From positions 2,108,001 through 2,172,000 of the forward strand of contig NZ_OY762974.1 in the NCBI RefSeq assembly GCF_963667135.1: a stretch of 64,000 nucleotides of DNA, read 5' to 3'. This document shows positions 1-8,373 of the stretch, one piece after another; within the stretch, counting starts at the first letter, position 1, and each line of letters opens with the position of its first letter. Source of the DNA: an uncultured Macellibacteroides sp. (GTDB lineage: Bacteria; Bacteroidota; Bacteroidia; Bacteroidales; Tannerellaceae). Position numbers and translations under genes: made by a program. Below the pieces are notes generated by a model that was not told where the DNA came from, searched no databases, and saw only the letters and a list, made by a program, of their open reading frames with translations.

Positions 1-1
1 A

Positions 2-394
2 GTTACCGGAGAAGCATGCCCTATGTGGGTTCCATTGGTCGAGAACAACGAATTTAACGGACCGGGAGCGGATTACTTTATACAAAAACATTTGGACTCC
101 TTATTAACCAAAGATCCGCAAATAGACACATTGATTCTTGGTTGTACTCATTATCCTTTACTTATAGACAAGATAAAACAGTTCTTACCTCAGGGCATAA
201 CTGTATTTGCTCAGGGAGAATATGTGGCCTCCAGTCTAAAGGACTACCTGTTAAGACATCCCGAGATGGATGCCAAGCTAACAAAAAACGGCACTAGTCG
301 TTTCCTTACAACAGAGTCTGCCGCTAAATTTGCAGAAGCCGCCTCTATCTTTTTAAATCAATCTATTGACGTTGAACAAGTGGCAATAGACTAA
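2..394 (+). CDS. murI: Glutamate racemase, C-terminal part (cut by window edge)
   Basis: Glutamate racemase interconverts L- and D-glutamate in the cytoplasm for peptidoglycan synthesis. Only about the last 130 residues are present; the frame is open from base 2, so the gene begins before the window. Visible family signatures are EACPMWVPLVE near the start and GCTHYPLL, which carries the second catalytic cysteine. The stop is followed directly by a strong hairpin terminator. In related Bacteroidales murI usually follows the BamA/OmpH outer-membrane assembly genes, but that part is outside the window. The family call is secure. Confidence 0.95.
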   Translation, partial: VTGEACPMWVPLVENNEFNGPGADYFIQKHLDSLLTKDPQIDTLILGCTHYPLLIDKIKQFLPQGITVFAQGEYVASSLKDYLLRHPEMDAKLTKNGTSRFLTTESAAKFAEAASIFLNQSIDVEQVAID

Positions 395-440
395 ATAAAG
401 ACTGCTTATCCAGTATTATGGATAAGCAGTCTTTATTTAG
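391..440. terminator. Bidirectional terminator between murI and the YccF gene
   Basis: A perfect inverted repeat with 21-bp arms (391-411 and 420-440) and an 8-nt loop sits between two convergent genes. The AT-rich ends give A- and T-tracts on both sides, so it can stop transcription from either direction. Confidence 0.85.
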
Positions 441-460
441 TATTCATCAGACAGCCGTTT

Positions 461-829
461 TTACGAGATAGACTTTCCGAACGGAGCCAATGCAAGGGCT
501 GCCATTTTAAAATGCTGCATTCCGAAAGGTATACCAATTATAGTAATGCAGAGCAGTACTCCAAAAAACAGGTGAGTGAGGCAAATCCAGATACCTCCCA
601 ACAATATCCAGATCACATTCATAATAACTGATAAACATCCTCCGGAATTACCGCTGTCGGTAACTTTGTTTCCAAAAGGCCACAAGGCAAGCATGGCAAG
701 TTTCAACGTCTGCAGCCCGAAAGGAATTCCGATAATGGTTACCATCATCAGTAAACTGGCTACCAGATATTCCATACTGGTAATAATGCCTCCGCAAATA
801 AGCCAGATAAGATTACCTAAAAATTTCAT
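461..829 (-). CDS. YccF-domain inner-membrane protein
   Basis: This is a 122-residue hydrophobic protein with four predicted membrane segments. It carries an internal duplication: the motif IIGIPFG occurs twice (about residues 32-38 and 96-102), each followed by a KxAxLAxxPFG segment, which is the hallmark of the YccF (DUF307) domain. Function is unknown in the family. Its start codon overlaps the stop of the M23 peptidase gene by 4 bp (ATGA), so the two are probably translationally coupled and co-transcribed. The shared terminator lies just downstream. Confidence 0.85.
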   Translation of the reverse strand: MKFLGNLIWLICGGIITSMEYLVASLLMMVTIIGIPFGLQTLKLAMLALWPFGNKVTDSGNSGGCLSVIMNVIWILLGGIWICLTHLFFGVLLCITIIGIPFGMQHFKMAALALAPFGKSIS

Positions 830-2124
830 TTCATATTGGTATTAGCATTAATTAAAGCCATTGTTCTGTTGGGATGAGCCAGATTCAACCTTATGCAACT
901 GTCAATTTCGTTCAGTAAAGTTTTCTTTACAAGAAGAAAGCTGTCGCGCAGTTCCGGTTTAACAGGCTTGGAAGGAGGCGCTTCGACATGAAGCGGATTA
1001 ATAGGCTGACCATTCTTATATACCCGAAAATCAAGATGAGGACCTGTTGATAATCCTGTTGATCCAACGTAGGCTACAACTTCACCCTGTTGTACAGTGC
1101 TTCCTATACGGATGCCGCGTGCAAATCTTGATAGGTGCATATAAGTAGTGCTGTAGTTGGAATTATGCCTTATTTTGAGGAAGTTTCCTCCACCTCCCTG
1201 AAATCCTTTAGCTATAACAACCCCGGAGCCAATGCTTTTTACAGGAGTTCCTTTGGGAGCAGAATAATCTATTCCATGATGCGCGCGGTAACGTTTAAGA
1301 ATTGGATGGAAACGAGCATTGCTATATCTGGATGTAATGCGGAAGAAGTCAAGCGGAGCTTTAAGAAAGGCTTTACGTAAACTTTTTCCTTCTTCATCAT
1401 AATATTCCTGAACACTATCCTGCATAAACGGGATCGCCTTGTACGCTTTACCCTGATGTGTAAAAACAGCGGCTTCAATGGAAGATATACTTAATGATAC
1501 CGTATCGTCTATGAATGCTTCGTTGTAGATGGCAGAGAAAGAATCACCCTCTTTCACGTCAAAAAAATCGATTTGCCAAGCGTATACATCCGAAAGTTTA
1601 ATAGCCAGCAACGGATCGGAACCAACTTCCTTCATGGTGTTCCAAAGGGAAGAGTTTATTGTTCCGTTTACGAATTTCCGTTTGTATGTTATTTCTTTGG
1701 CAAAAGGATAGGCAGCCGGCAATTCTTCACATAAGTTGATAATAACAAAATCAGTCAGCGATTTTGGAAATATGATGTATTTTATGGTTGCAAGGCTGTC
1801 AGGCGACGTGATGGTACAGTATTGCATTCCCGCTTTTAATTTTCTGGGATCCAAAACTTCAGATGCGCACTTGGTTATACTGTCGGCCTGTGCAGGAGTG
1901 AAACCCAGACGGGCAAAGATAGTTGCCGGATTATCGCCCGATTCCATAACGTAATGGGTTACATCCAGCGAATCGGTACATATGCCATACTGAAATTCGT
2001 GTTGGTCCACAATTTCTTCAACGGGTTTCTCAGCTTGTTTACAGCTAAATCCGAAAGAAAAAACGGCGATTACCCCAAACAATGAAAGCTTTTTAGAAAA
2101 GTCGTTGATAGTGATACTGATCAT
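826..2124 (-). CDS. M23 (LytM-type) peptidase, probable lipoprotein
   Basis: This is a 432-residue protein with an N-terminal hydrophobic segment ending in FGFSCK, a probable relaxed lipobox, so it is likely anchored in the envelope. The middle resembles the OapA/LysM-like lead-in seen in cell-elongation M23 peptidases. The C-terminal domain is M23: HHGID at about residues 282-286 (zinc ligands His and Asp) and GPHLDFR with HLD at 363-365. The usual HxH motif is therefore HxD, with Asp in place of the last zinc-ligand His. The likely role is cleavage of peptidoglycan cross-links during growth, unless the substitution has made it a non-catalytic regulator. It is followed with a 4-bp overlap by the YccF gene. 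Confidence 0.85.
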   Translation of the reverse strand: MISITINDFSKKLSLFGVIAVFSFGFSCKQAEKPVEEIVDQHEFQYGICTDSLDVTHYVMESGDNPATIFARLGFTPAQADSITKCASEVLDPRKLKAGMQYCTITSPDSLATIKYIIFPKSLTDFVIINLCEELPAAYPFAKEITYKRKFVNGTINSSLWNTMKEVGSDPLLAIKLSDVYAWQIDFFDVKEGDSFSAIYNEAFIDDTVSLSISSIEAAVFTHQGKAYKAIPFMQDSVQEYYDEEGKSLRKAFLKAPLDFFRITSRYSNARFHPILKRYRAHHGIDYSAPKGTPVKSIGSGVVIAKGFQGGGGNFLKIRHNSNYSTTYMHLSRFARGIRIGSTVQQGEVVAYVGSTGLSTGPHLDFRVYKNGQPINPLHVEAPPSKPVKPELRDSFLLVKKTLLNEIDSCIRLNLAHPNRTMALINANTNMK

Positions 2125-2257
2125 CTTATTTATAAATATCTAGAAGATATGCTAATTGAAAGTTACAAACATAAATAAAAATCACCTAAAAAAAGGTTTC
2201 TCACCTAAAAAAGAAAGTACAAAGTCCGAATTTGATTAAAAAGTATCCGTTTACTTG

Positions 2258-2265
2258 TACCTTTG
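2258..2265 (+). promoter_or_regulatory. Bacteroidetes -7 box for the MATE gene
   Basis: TACCTTTG matches the TAnnTTTG consensus of the Bacteroidetes primary sigma factor, 38 nt before the preferred ATG. A TTTG at 2231-2234 could be the -33 element, though the 23-nt spacer is a little long. Confidence 0.6.
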
Positions 2266-2302
2266 CACGCTTAAATGACGTTGTGTGAATAACAATAACA
2301 GA

Positions 2303-3679
2303 ATGAATGTAAGTCGATTTTTTCCAAAAGGAGGAGGTTACAAAAGCAGACTTCTTAAACTGACAGGACCAATCTTTATTGAAAATCTGCTTATCATGTT
2401 GCTTGGAGTGGTAGATACCCTTATGCTCAGCAGATACGCAGATAGTTCGGTTGCGGCTGTTGGAGTTTCCAATCAGTTGCTTATGATGGTTTTTCTTTTG
2501 TTCAATATAACTACTACAGGTACAACTGTGTTGTGTTCGCTCTATTTCGGGGCTAAAGACAATAAAAGTTTTATACAGGTGATGGGTGTGTCTGTATTGT
2601 TTAATGCGACAGTAGGACTGCTTATCAGTGGATCGTTGTTTTTCTTTGGGGAGGATATGCTCAGGTTAATGAACATACGTCCAGAGCTACTATCCGATGC
2701 TACCATATATATGCGTACAGTTGGTGGATTTGCTTTTTTTCAGGCCATAAGTCAGACTATCTCGGCTGTATTGAGGGCTGCCAACAAGCCGAATTATGCC
2801 ATGCAGGTTACCTTGTTTATCAATATTCTAAATGTATTTGGAAATTACTCACTTATATTCGGGCACTTTGGATTTCCGGCTCTGGGAGTACATGGAGCCG
2901 CTATATCTACTTCGGTTTGCAGAGGGGTGGCCATGACGCTGCTTTTTATAGTTCTTTTTAAACGACTGATAAAACGTTTGCCTCTGGATTATTTTCGCCC
3001 GTTTCCTTTTGCCAAACTTAAAGCTTCACTTAAGATAGGCATACCTGCCGCTTCCGAACAAATAAGCTACGATGCATCGCAGGTGATGATTGTCTATTTT
3101 GTTAATATTTTGGGGACAGAAGCGCTTGCAGCAAGAGTATATGTAGTTAATATTGTAATTGTAACTTACTTGTTTTCGCTTTCTTTGGCTCAAAGTGCCG
3201 GAATATGTGCTGGCAACTTGCTTGGCATGGGAAAGAAAAAAGCAACCTATCTGCTTACCATATATGCTTTGCAAAGATCGCTGATAGTTACCGGCTGTGC
3301 CAGCCTTCTTATTCTTCTTTTTAGTCGCGCGCTATTGTCTCAGTTTACGCAGAACGAAACTATAATAGTTTTGGGAATTGGTGCGTTGGCTGTAGACCTG
3401 ATTCTGGAGCAGGGGAGAGCAGCTGTATTATTGTTTATAATGACGCTTCGCTCGGCTGGAGATGTAATTTTCCCTGTAATTATCGGACTTTTCTCCATGT
3501 GGTTCTTTGCTGTGTTTTGTGGTTATACATTCGGTATTTTGTTTGGGTGGGGATTGGCAGGCATGTGGATCGGGTTCGCTCTTGATGAGTGTTCCAGGGG
3601 CACACTTCTTTATTACAGGTGGAAATCCCAGAAGTGGAAGAAACGTACATTGATTCGTTCAAATGTTAAAATAGACTAA
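2303..3679 (+). CDS. MATE-family multidrug/cation efflux transporter
   Basis: This polytopic protein of about 458 residues has around 12 membrane segments in two homologous halves. The MATE pattern is visible at the start (LTGPIFIENLL, then a GVVDTLMLSRY stretch). MATE proteins export cationic compounds in exchange for Na+ or H+. I prefer the ATG at 2303; a GTG at 2285 in the same frame would add six residues, mostly Asn, which looks less likely. It is monocistronic or leads into the META lipoprotein gene 76 bp downstream. The substrate cannot be told from sequence. A second, distinct MATE protein lies at 58222-59589. Confidence 0.9.
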   Translation: MNVSRFFPKGGGYKSRLLKLTGPIFIENLLIMLLGVVDTLMLSRYADSSVAAVGVSNQLLMMVFLLFNITTTGTTVLCSLYFGAKDNKSFIQVMGVSVLFNATVGLLISGSLFFFGEDMLRLMNIRPELLSDATIYMRTVGGFAFFQAISQTISAVLRAANKPNYAMQVTLFINILNVFGNYSLIFGHFGFPALGVHGAAISTSVCRGVAMTLLFIVLFKRLIKRLPLDYFRPFPFAKLKASLKIGIPAASEQISYDASQVMIVYFVNILGTEALAARVYVVNIVIVTYLFSLSLAQSAGICAGNLLGMGKKKATYLLTIYALQRSLIVTGCASLLILLFSRALLSQFTQNETIIVLGIGALAVDLILEQGRAAVLLFIMTLRSAGDVIFPVIIGLFSMWFFAVFCGYTFGILFGWGLAGMWIGFALDECSRGTLLYYRWKSQKWKKRTLIRSNVKID

Positions 3680-3755
3680 ACTATACCTTACGTAAAAAAC
3701 TTTTGCCTCTCTATATACGTCTTACTTATGTGTGATTAATTTTTAAGATTAAAAA

Positions 3756-4196
3756 ATGAAGAAGGGGATTTTTTTGTTTTTGTTTTGTTTACCACTACTC
3801 TGTTCGGGTTGTAAGTCATCTAAAGGGGTGACTGCCTCGTTTTCGGATTTAGACGGCGAATGGAATGTTGTCGAAATGAATAACAAAAAAATTATCCCCG
3901 AAGTATCAAATCAGTTTATAACATTTGAAGTGTCTCGCAAACGTATTTCAGGTAATGCCGGTTGTAATCGGTTTTCGGGAGGAATTGAATATGCGGACGC
4001 TAAAAAAAATAGTCTCAGGTTTCAGCAAATTGTATCTACACGCATGGCGTGTCAGAATATGAGTGGAGAAATGGAGATGTTTCAGGCATTAGACAAAATT
4101 GTTAGATTTGAACCCCTTGAAGAAGGTCGTCCGATAAATTCTATTGCATTATACAGCATGGATGGAAATAGGATAATGATTATCGGAAAACGGTAA
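3756..4196 (+). CDS. META-domain (HslJ-like) lipoprotein
   Basis: This is a 146-residue protein with a clear lipoprotein signal (hydrophobic core then LCSGC, lipidated Cys at residue 19). The remainder is one META domain: LDGEWNVVEMN, then GNAGCNRFSGG and TRMACQN, the conserved pattern of HslJ-type proteins. Related proteins are linked to heat shock and novobiocin resistance in E. coli, but no biochemical activity is established. It is probably a periplasm-facing lipoprotein. A rho-independent terminator follows within 30 bp. Confidence 0.88.
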   Translation: MKKGIFLFLFCLPLLCSGCKSSKGVTASFSDLDGEWNVVEMNNKKIIPEVSNQFITFEVSRKRISGNAGCNRFSGGIEYADAKKNSLRFQQIVSTRMACQNMSGEMEMFQALDKIVRFEPLEEGRPINSIALYSMDGNRIMIIGKR

Positions 4197-4223
4197 AAAA
4201 AGTATTTAGTAGTTGTAAAACGA

Positions 4224-4265
4224 GAAGAGGGCGCCCCCGTGATGGAGACGCCCTCTTCGTTTTTT
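4224..4265. terminator. Rho-independent terminator
   Basis: GAAGAGGGCG (4224-4233) pairs with CGCCCTCTTC (4249-4258), followed by a T-rich tract. It lies between the META lipoprotein gene and the convergent TonB receptor gene and can serve the plus strand clearly, the minus strand less well. Confidence 0.85.
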
Positions 4266-4266
4266 A

Positions 4267-6321
4267 TTAGTAATTAAATTTGTAATTAAATCCGGCTTTA
4301 AACCACATACCCGGTTGCGGAATGTTTCCAAGGTCGTAGTAGGTTGTATTTAGTAGGTTGTTTACTTCAGCATATAAAGTAAACGCCCGGATAGGGTAAC
4401 TTAGGTTAAGATCTACCACGCAGTAGGGAGCATAAGATTCCTCGTAAGACGGTTTCAATGCCTCGTACTTTGTATAACTACCGGCCCGATCCTGCCAGCG
4501 TGCGTACCAGGTTAAGGAAAGATCTTTCCATAACGAGTGACTGAGCTGGGCTGTGAATTTATGCTTTAGGTAATCAAGCGCATAGTTTGAAATATAGCCT
4601 TCGATGGATTTATCCTGATCGATAAAAGCATATGCTATAGAAGCTTTATGGATAAAAAACCTCTCACCCATAAGTTCGCGGGGTAACAATGTTATGTTTG
4701 CTTCTATCCCCAGATTATTTACCTCCGTCAGATTCTTGCTTTCCCAAAGGTCTTCGGGTTTAGCTTTCACCCAATCAATCATATTGCTGCCTTTCCGGTA
4801 AAATCCGGCTATGTGTCCGTTAAGAAAATGATTTCCATATTTAACACCAGCTTCAAAAGCTTCGCTTTCTTCGGGCAACAGATTTGGATTACCGATATTG
4901 GTTTTGCTTTTGTAGTACAAATCGGTAAAGGTTGGCATACGCAGTGCGCGGTTCCAGCTTCCATACACTTTTATATTGTCGGCAATCCGGTAACTTGCAT
5001 CTATCCCGGGATACAATCGGATTTTATTGTCCAGATCAGTGTGATAATTAGCAAGTAAACCCGCGGATAAGGTGAATCGGTGCAGCAAAATATTATGTTC
5101 CAGGAAAAAACTTATATTAGTTCGGTTAGCTCCTTTTGTAAAGAACTTGCCTTCCTCGGAAGGGACTTCCTGTGGTTCTTTTAAATCGGTGCCAAGAACA
5201 TTGCTGCGGATTCCTTCATTTCGGAATTCTGTACCTGCAGTTGTTTGGCCCAGTGCCCACTCTGCAGAAGCGTTAAGAGACGAACCAAATACCTGCGATT
5301 CGTGGTAGTTATGTCCTGTATACCAGGAGGCCGGATTATCGCGGAACAGCTCGAACCGGTCGGAATGCCTTGTCCAGTATACTTTGGGAGAGAAACGGAC
5401 ACGTCCTTTGGTTTCGGCTCCTGCCGATAAAAAGTAACGGTGTGTTTTGTCGTACTGATTGGGATAGGCTGCCGAGTAAAAGCTGTTTGCCCCGTAACCT
5501 TTATCATTATACCCTGCCTGAAAGGTAATATCAGCTTCCTGTGTACGGGCAACTCCCTGCCAGAAGAGGTTGAGCATCTTGTAATCGGTATTGTCCGTAT
5601 AACCTCCGGAAGAGTTGTATCCGGCCGACAAGCGCTGACTAAAACTACCTGCCTTGTGATTAATTCCGGCTTCCAGTTTCCATAACTCGTGCATACCTGC
5701 ATATACATCGGTGGTGATGGTTTTTTCATTTCCTGGTTTGGTGATGATGTTGATTGCTCCGGCAAACGCGCTGGCACCGAAGATGCGGGAAGCCGGTCCG
5801 GAAATAATCTCGATACGTTCAATGTCGGAAAGGTTGACAGGTAAATCGAAGCTGTAATGTCCTGTCTGGGGATTGGAGAGGTTTACGCCGTTGAGGAGCA
5901 CGGCAATCTGATCGAAAGTTCCTCCGCGGATGGAGATATCGGCCTGGGTTCCCCCTTCGCCTCGTTGCCGCACATCCACGCCTGCGGCATACTCTAAAAG
6001 ATCCTGGATACTGGTGACCGGCGCCGCAGCAATTTCGCGTGCGGAAATGACCGTCACAATTCTGGCTGCCTGATTTAGCGCCATAGGTGCCCGCGAGGCT
6101 GTAACTTCCACTTCATCGAGCGAAACCGAAGTCTCTTCTTCCGAGGAATGTTTAATTACTTCCTGTGCCTGTGCTGAGTCCGGAACGGAAAAGAGCAGGG
6201 TAGAGGCCGTAATTACGCCAATGTTCACCACTTTGTGTAAACTGCAGAATACAGCATAGTTTTTTCGAGCGAAGCGTCGGAAACGCAACTTACCTCCTGC
6301 AATCATTTCAACTTTTTTCAT
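4267..6321 (-). CDS. TonB-dependent outer-membrane receptor, BtuB/colicin-I-receptor type
   Basis: This 684-residue receptor has an N-terminal plug and a C-terminal 22-strand barrel. After a long signal region comes a TonB box (DEVEVTASR at about residues 69-77), then plug motifs (a stretch ending DISIRGG, IERIEIISGPAS, GAINIITK) and a barrel ending in aromatic Tyr. The signal peptide is unusual: about 50 residues, with a basic n-region (LRFRRFARKNYAVF) before the hydrophobic core, a pattern shared by BtuB-like receptors in Bacteroides. There is no SusD partner, so it is not a glycan-type SusC. The ligand is unknown; a vitamin or metal complex is a guess from the subfamily. I saw no cobalamin riboswitch in the 100 bp upstream. 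It is energised by TonB/ExbBD, encoded at 34.6-39.8 kb. Confidence 0.88.
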   Translation of the reverse strand: MKKVEMIAGGKLRFRRFARKNYAVFCSLHKVVNIGVITASTLLFSVPDSAQAQEVIKHSSEEETSVSLDEVEVTASRAPMALNQAARIVTVISAREIAAAPVTSIQDLLEYAAGVDVRQRGEGGTQADISIRGGTFDQIAVLLNGVNLSNPQTGHYSFDLPVNLSDIERIEIISGPASRIFGASAFAGAINIITKPGNEKTITTDVYAGMHELWKLEAGINHKAGSFSQRLSAGYNSSGGYTDNTDYKMLNLFWQGVARTQEADITFQAGYNDKGYGANSFYSAAYPNQYDKTHRYFLSAGAETKGRVRFSPKVYWTRHSDRFELFRDNPASWYTGHNYHESQVFGSSLNASAEWALGQTTAGTEFRNEGIRSNVLGTDLKEPQEVPSEEGKFFTKGANRTNISFFLEHNILLHRFTLSAGLLANYHTDLDNKIRLYPGIDASYRIADNIKVYGSWNRALRMPTFTDLYYKSKTNIGNPNLLPEESEAFEAGVKYGNHFLNGHIAGFYRKGSNMIDWVKAKPEDLWESKNLTEVNNLGIEANITLLPRELMGERFFIHKASIAYAFIDQDKSIEGYISNYALDYLKHKFTAQLSHSLWKDLSLTWYARWQDRAGSYTKYEALKPSYEESYAPYCVVDLNLSYPIRAFTLYAEVNNLLNTTYYDLGNIPQPGMWFKAGFNYKFNY

Positions 6322-6362
6322 TTGTAAATAAATTTGTTATAATAATTAGGAAAATGGAATCC

Positions 6363-6401
6363 ATCTGCCCCCATGGTATGGAAGCTCCATCAGGGACAGA
6401 T
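6363..6401. other. Imperfect hairpin between the receptor and NamZ genes
   Basis: ATCTGCCCC (6363-6371) pairs with GGGACAGAT (6393-6401) with one mismatch, with a small inner TGGA/TCCA stem. On the plus strand it is followed by six T. For the minus-strand genes it could be a weak terminator after namZ or a leader structure of the receptor mRNA. Confidence 0.35.
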
Positions 6402-6421
6402 TTTTTCCATATATCTTTAAT

Positions 6422-7624
6422 TTATTTTTTCGTCGGATAATCTTTATAAAGCAAATACTTTTTTCTCATTTTGCGATACTTATCCAGTTCGGGCTGCCAG
6501 GATGCTTTGATTTCCTTTTCGTTCATACCCCGCACAATCTGATAGCGAAGTTGCTTAGTGCCGGCAAGCAGATCAAACCAAGCCGGACGCGAAAAGAAGA
6601 AGGCCTGATCTTTTCCAGCCATTTTGTAAAATTCGAGAAAAAAACGGAGAGTTAATCCACCCTCGAATGGAAGCTCCCTTAAATCAACCCCATAACAAGT
6701 CTTGTTTTTTTGAAGAGGATTTGTATCTAATCCGGTAAGCGGGACCGGTGTAAACGAGAATTCGCCGTATTTCTTATCCGGATACCCTATTACCTGAAAA
6801 GGAAAGAAGGTACCTCTTCCTACACTAACATTGGTTGCTTCGAAAAAGCAAAGCGATGGATACAACCGTATAGATTGGTCATTTGGTAAGTTGGGCGATG
6901 GCTTAACAGGTAACCAATAGGGATCGCCGTGACGCCAGTTCTCCATTTTTACGACCTTAAGTTTACAAGAATCCGGAGTACTGTTCAGCCATCCTTCTTC
7001 ATTAATCATCCAGGCAAGCTCTCCAACAGTTAATCCGTGCAAAACCGGAATCGGATCCACACCGACAAAAGATTCGAGCCCCTTTTGTCTTACTGGTCCG
7101 TCTATAAAATCGTTGGGATTTGGACGATCGAGTACGATAAATTCTTTGTCGTTTTCTGCACAAGCCTCCATTACATAATGCATAGTGCTTATATATGTAT
7201 AAAAGCGTGCGCCTACATCCTGAATATCGAACACCACAACATCTAACCCTTCCAACTGCTGTGCCGAAGGTTTTTTGTTTTTTCCATAGATAGAAATAAT
7301 AGGAATCCCTGTCTTCAGATCGCGGCTATCGCTAACATCCTGTCCGGCATCTTCGATTCCCCTGAATCCATGTTCGGGGGCAAATACCTTTTTCACGTCA
7401 ATTCCTTTGGCAAGCAAAGCATCCAGCAAGTGAACCTGTCCGTCCTCAATTACGGAAGTCTGGTTAACAACCAATCCTACTTGTTTACCTTTTAGTAATC
7501 GAGTAACTACTTCCATCCGCTCGGCACCCAGTTTTAATGGAGCCCCTTTCGGTCCAGCGCCCATGCTTTCCGGTACAATAACAGGAAAACAAAGCAAGAA
7601 AAAGATCCAAAATATAGCTTTCAT
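6422..7624 (-). CDS. namZ: DUF1343 / GH171 exo-beta-N-acetylmuramidase (NamZ-like)
   Basis: This is a 400-residue exported protein (hydrophobic signal segment, residues 1-22). It has the DUF1343 pattern: GLVVNQTS, FAPEHGFRG, a FDIQDVGARFYTYIST stretch and VLDRPNP. The family was renamed NamZ (CAZy GH171) after a B. subtilis enzyme that removes terminal MurNAc from peptidoglycan fragments; Tannerella forsythia carries homologues. The likely role here is periplasmic muropeptide turnover and MurNAc salvage. The next gene in the same direction is the TonB receptor 100 bp downstream. A single ATGTACATGTAAA motif, also found tandemly repeated at 47.5 kb, lies 34 bp before its start codon. Confidence 0.88.
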   Translation of the reverse strand: MKAIFWIFFLLCFPVIVPESMGAGPKGAPLKLGAERMEVVTRLLKGKQVGLVVNQTSVIEDGQVHLLDALLAKGIDVKKVFAPEHGFRGIEDAGQDVSDSRDLKTGIPIISIYGKNKKPSAQQLEGLDVVVFDIQDVGARFYTYISTMHYVMEACAENDKEFIVLDRPNPNDFIDGPVRQKGLESFVGVDPIPVLHGLTVGELAWMINEEGWLNSTPDSCKLKVVKMENWRHGDPYWLPVKPSPNLPNDQSIRLYPSLCFFEATNVSVGRGTFFPFQVIGYPDKKYGEFSFTPVPLTGLDTNPLQKNKTCYGVDLRELPFEGGLTLRFFLEFYKMAGKDQAFFFSRPAWFDLLAGTKQLRYQIVRGMNEKEIKASWQPELDKYRKMRKKYLLYKDYPTKK

Positions 7625-7657
7625 TTTTATTATTATTAACTGGCATTTAATAAAGCC

Positions 7658-7670
7658 ATGTACATGTAAA
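7658..7670. other. Single copy of the ATGTACATGTAAA motif
   Basis: This 13-base motif, with palindromic core ATGTACAT, equals the first part of each unit of the 22-bp tandem repeat at 47504-47585. Here it lies between the divergent namZ and HD-domain genes, close to the namZ start. Confidence 0.5.
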
Positions 7671-7736
7671 CGGGTAAAGTCCCTTAGAAATCATTGCTTA
7701 CTGCCTGCAAAAGTAGCAAATGTCACAATGATTCCC

Positions 7737-7744
7737 TAAATTTG
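7737..7744 (+). promoter_or_regulatory. Bacteroidetes -7 box for the HD-domain gene
   Basis: TAAATTTG fits TAnnTTTG and lies 25 nt before the ATG of the HD-domain gene. No clear -33 TTTG is present at the expected distance. Confidence 0.5.
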
Positions 7745-7769
7745 CATCCATTAAATTGAATGTTAACAA

Positions 7770-8312
7770 ATGAACCCGATCGATATAATCAAGAAGTATT
7801 ATCCAAGCTCGTCCGAAGCTTATCATATACTGGTTACCCACAGCCGTTCTGTGGCAGACAAGGCGCTTGAAATTGCCCGCAAGCATCCGGAGCTGAATCT
7901 GGACCTTACTTTTATTGAAGAAGCGGCTATGCTTCATGATATAGGCATATTTCTTTGTAATGCACCAGAAATTGATTGCCACGGCGACGCTGAATATATT
8001 TGTCACGGGTATCTTGGTGCAGACCTTCTTAGGGCGGAAGGTTACCCAAAGCATGCTTTGGTAAGCGAACGGCACACTGGGACAGGTCTTTCGCTTGAAA
8101 TGATTATTGAAAGAAACCTGCCTGTTCCTCATCGCGATATGCAACCCGAGTCGATGGAAGAACAGCTGATTTGTTTTGCCGATAAGTTTTATAGTAAAAC
8201 GAAGCTGGAGAAAGAGAAGTCGGTCGAAAAGGTTCGAAAAGGGCTTGTTCGCTTCGGAGATGAGACGCTTTTACGTTTTGATAATTGGTGTAAACTCTTT
8301 TTAGGAGATTAA
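7770..8312 (+). CDS. HD-domain (HDIG-type) phosphohydrolase family protein
   Basis: This is a 180-residue cytoplasmic protein. THSRSVADKAL supplies the first His of an HD domain and AAMLHDIGIF at about residues 51-60 supplies the metal-binding His-Asp pair; HTGTGL and a C-terminal DKFYSKTKLE complete the family look. HD proteins hydrolyse phosphate esters, often nucleotides, with a metal centre; the substrate of this subgroup is not known to me. It is followed by lptD in the same direction (61 bp to the preferred lptD start), so the two may be co-transcribed. Confidence 0.82.
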   Translation: MNPIDIIKKYYPSSSEAYHILVTHSRSVADKALEIARKHPELNLDLTFIEEAAMLHDIGIFLCNAPEIDCHGDAEYICHGYLGADLLRAEGYPKHALVSERHTGTGLSLEMIIERNLPVPHRDMQPESMEEQLICFADKFYSKTKLEKEKSVEKVRKGLVRFGDETLLRFDNWCKLFLGD

Positions 8313-8373
8313 ACCAGTCATAATCGGGTTATTTATTATACATTTGCCAGCTGAAACTGTTAAGAAATACAGG

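Noticed and set aside
5181..5822. 213-codon second frame inside the TonB receptor gene, same strand
   Set aside because: Overlaps well-conserved receptor barrel coding sequence; no domain is recognisable.
4267..6321. SusC-type glycan receptor
   Set aside because: Length is too short (684 residues), there is no carboxypeptidase-like N-terminal domain and no susD neighbour.
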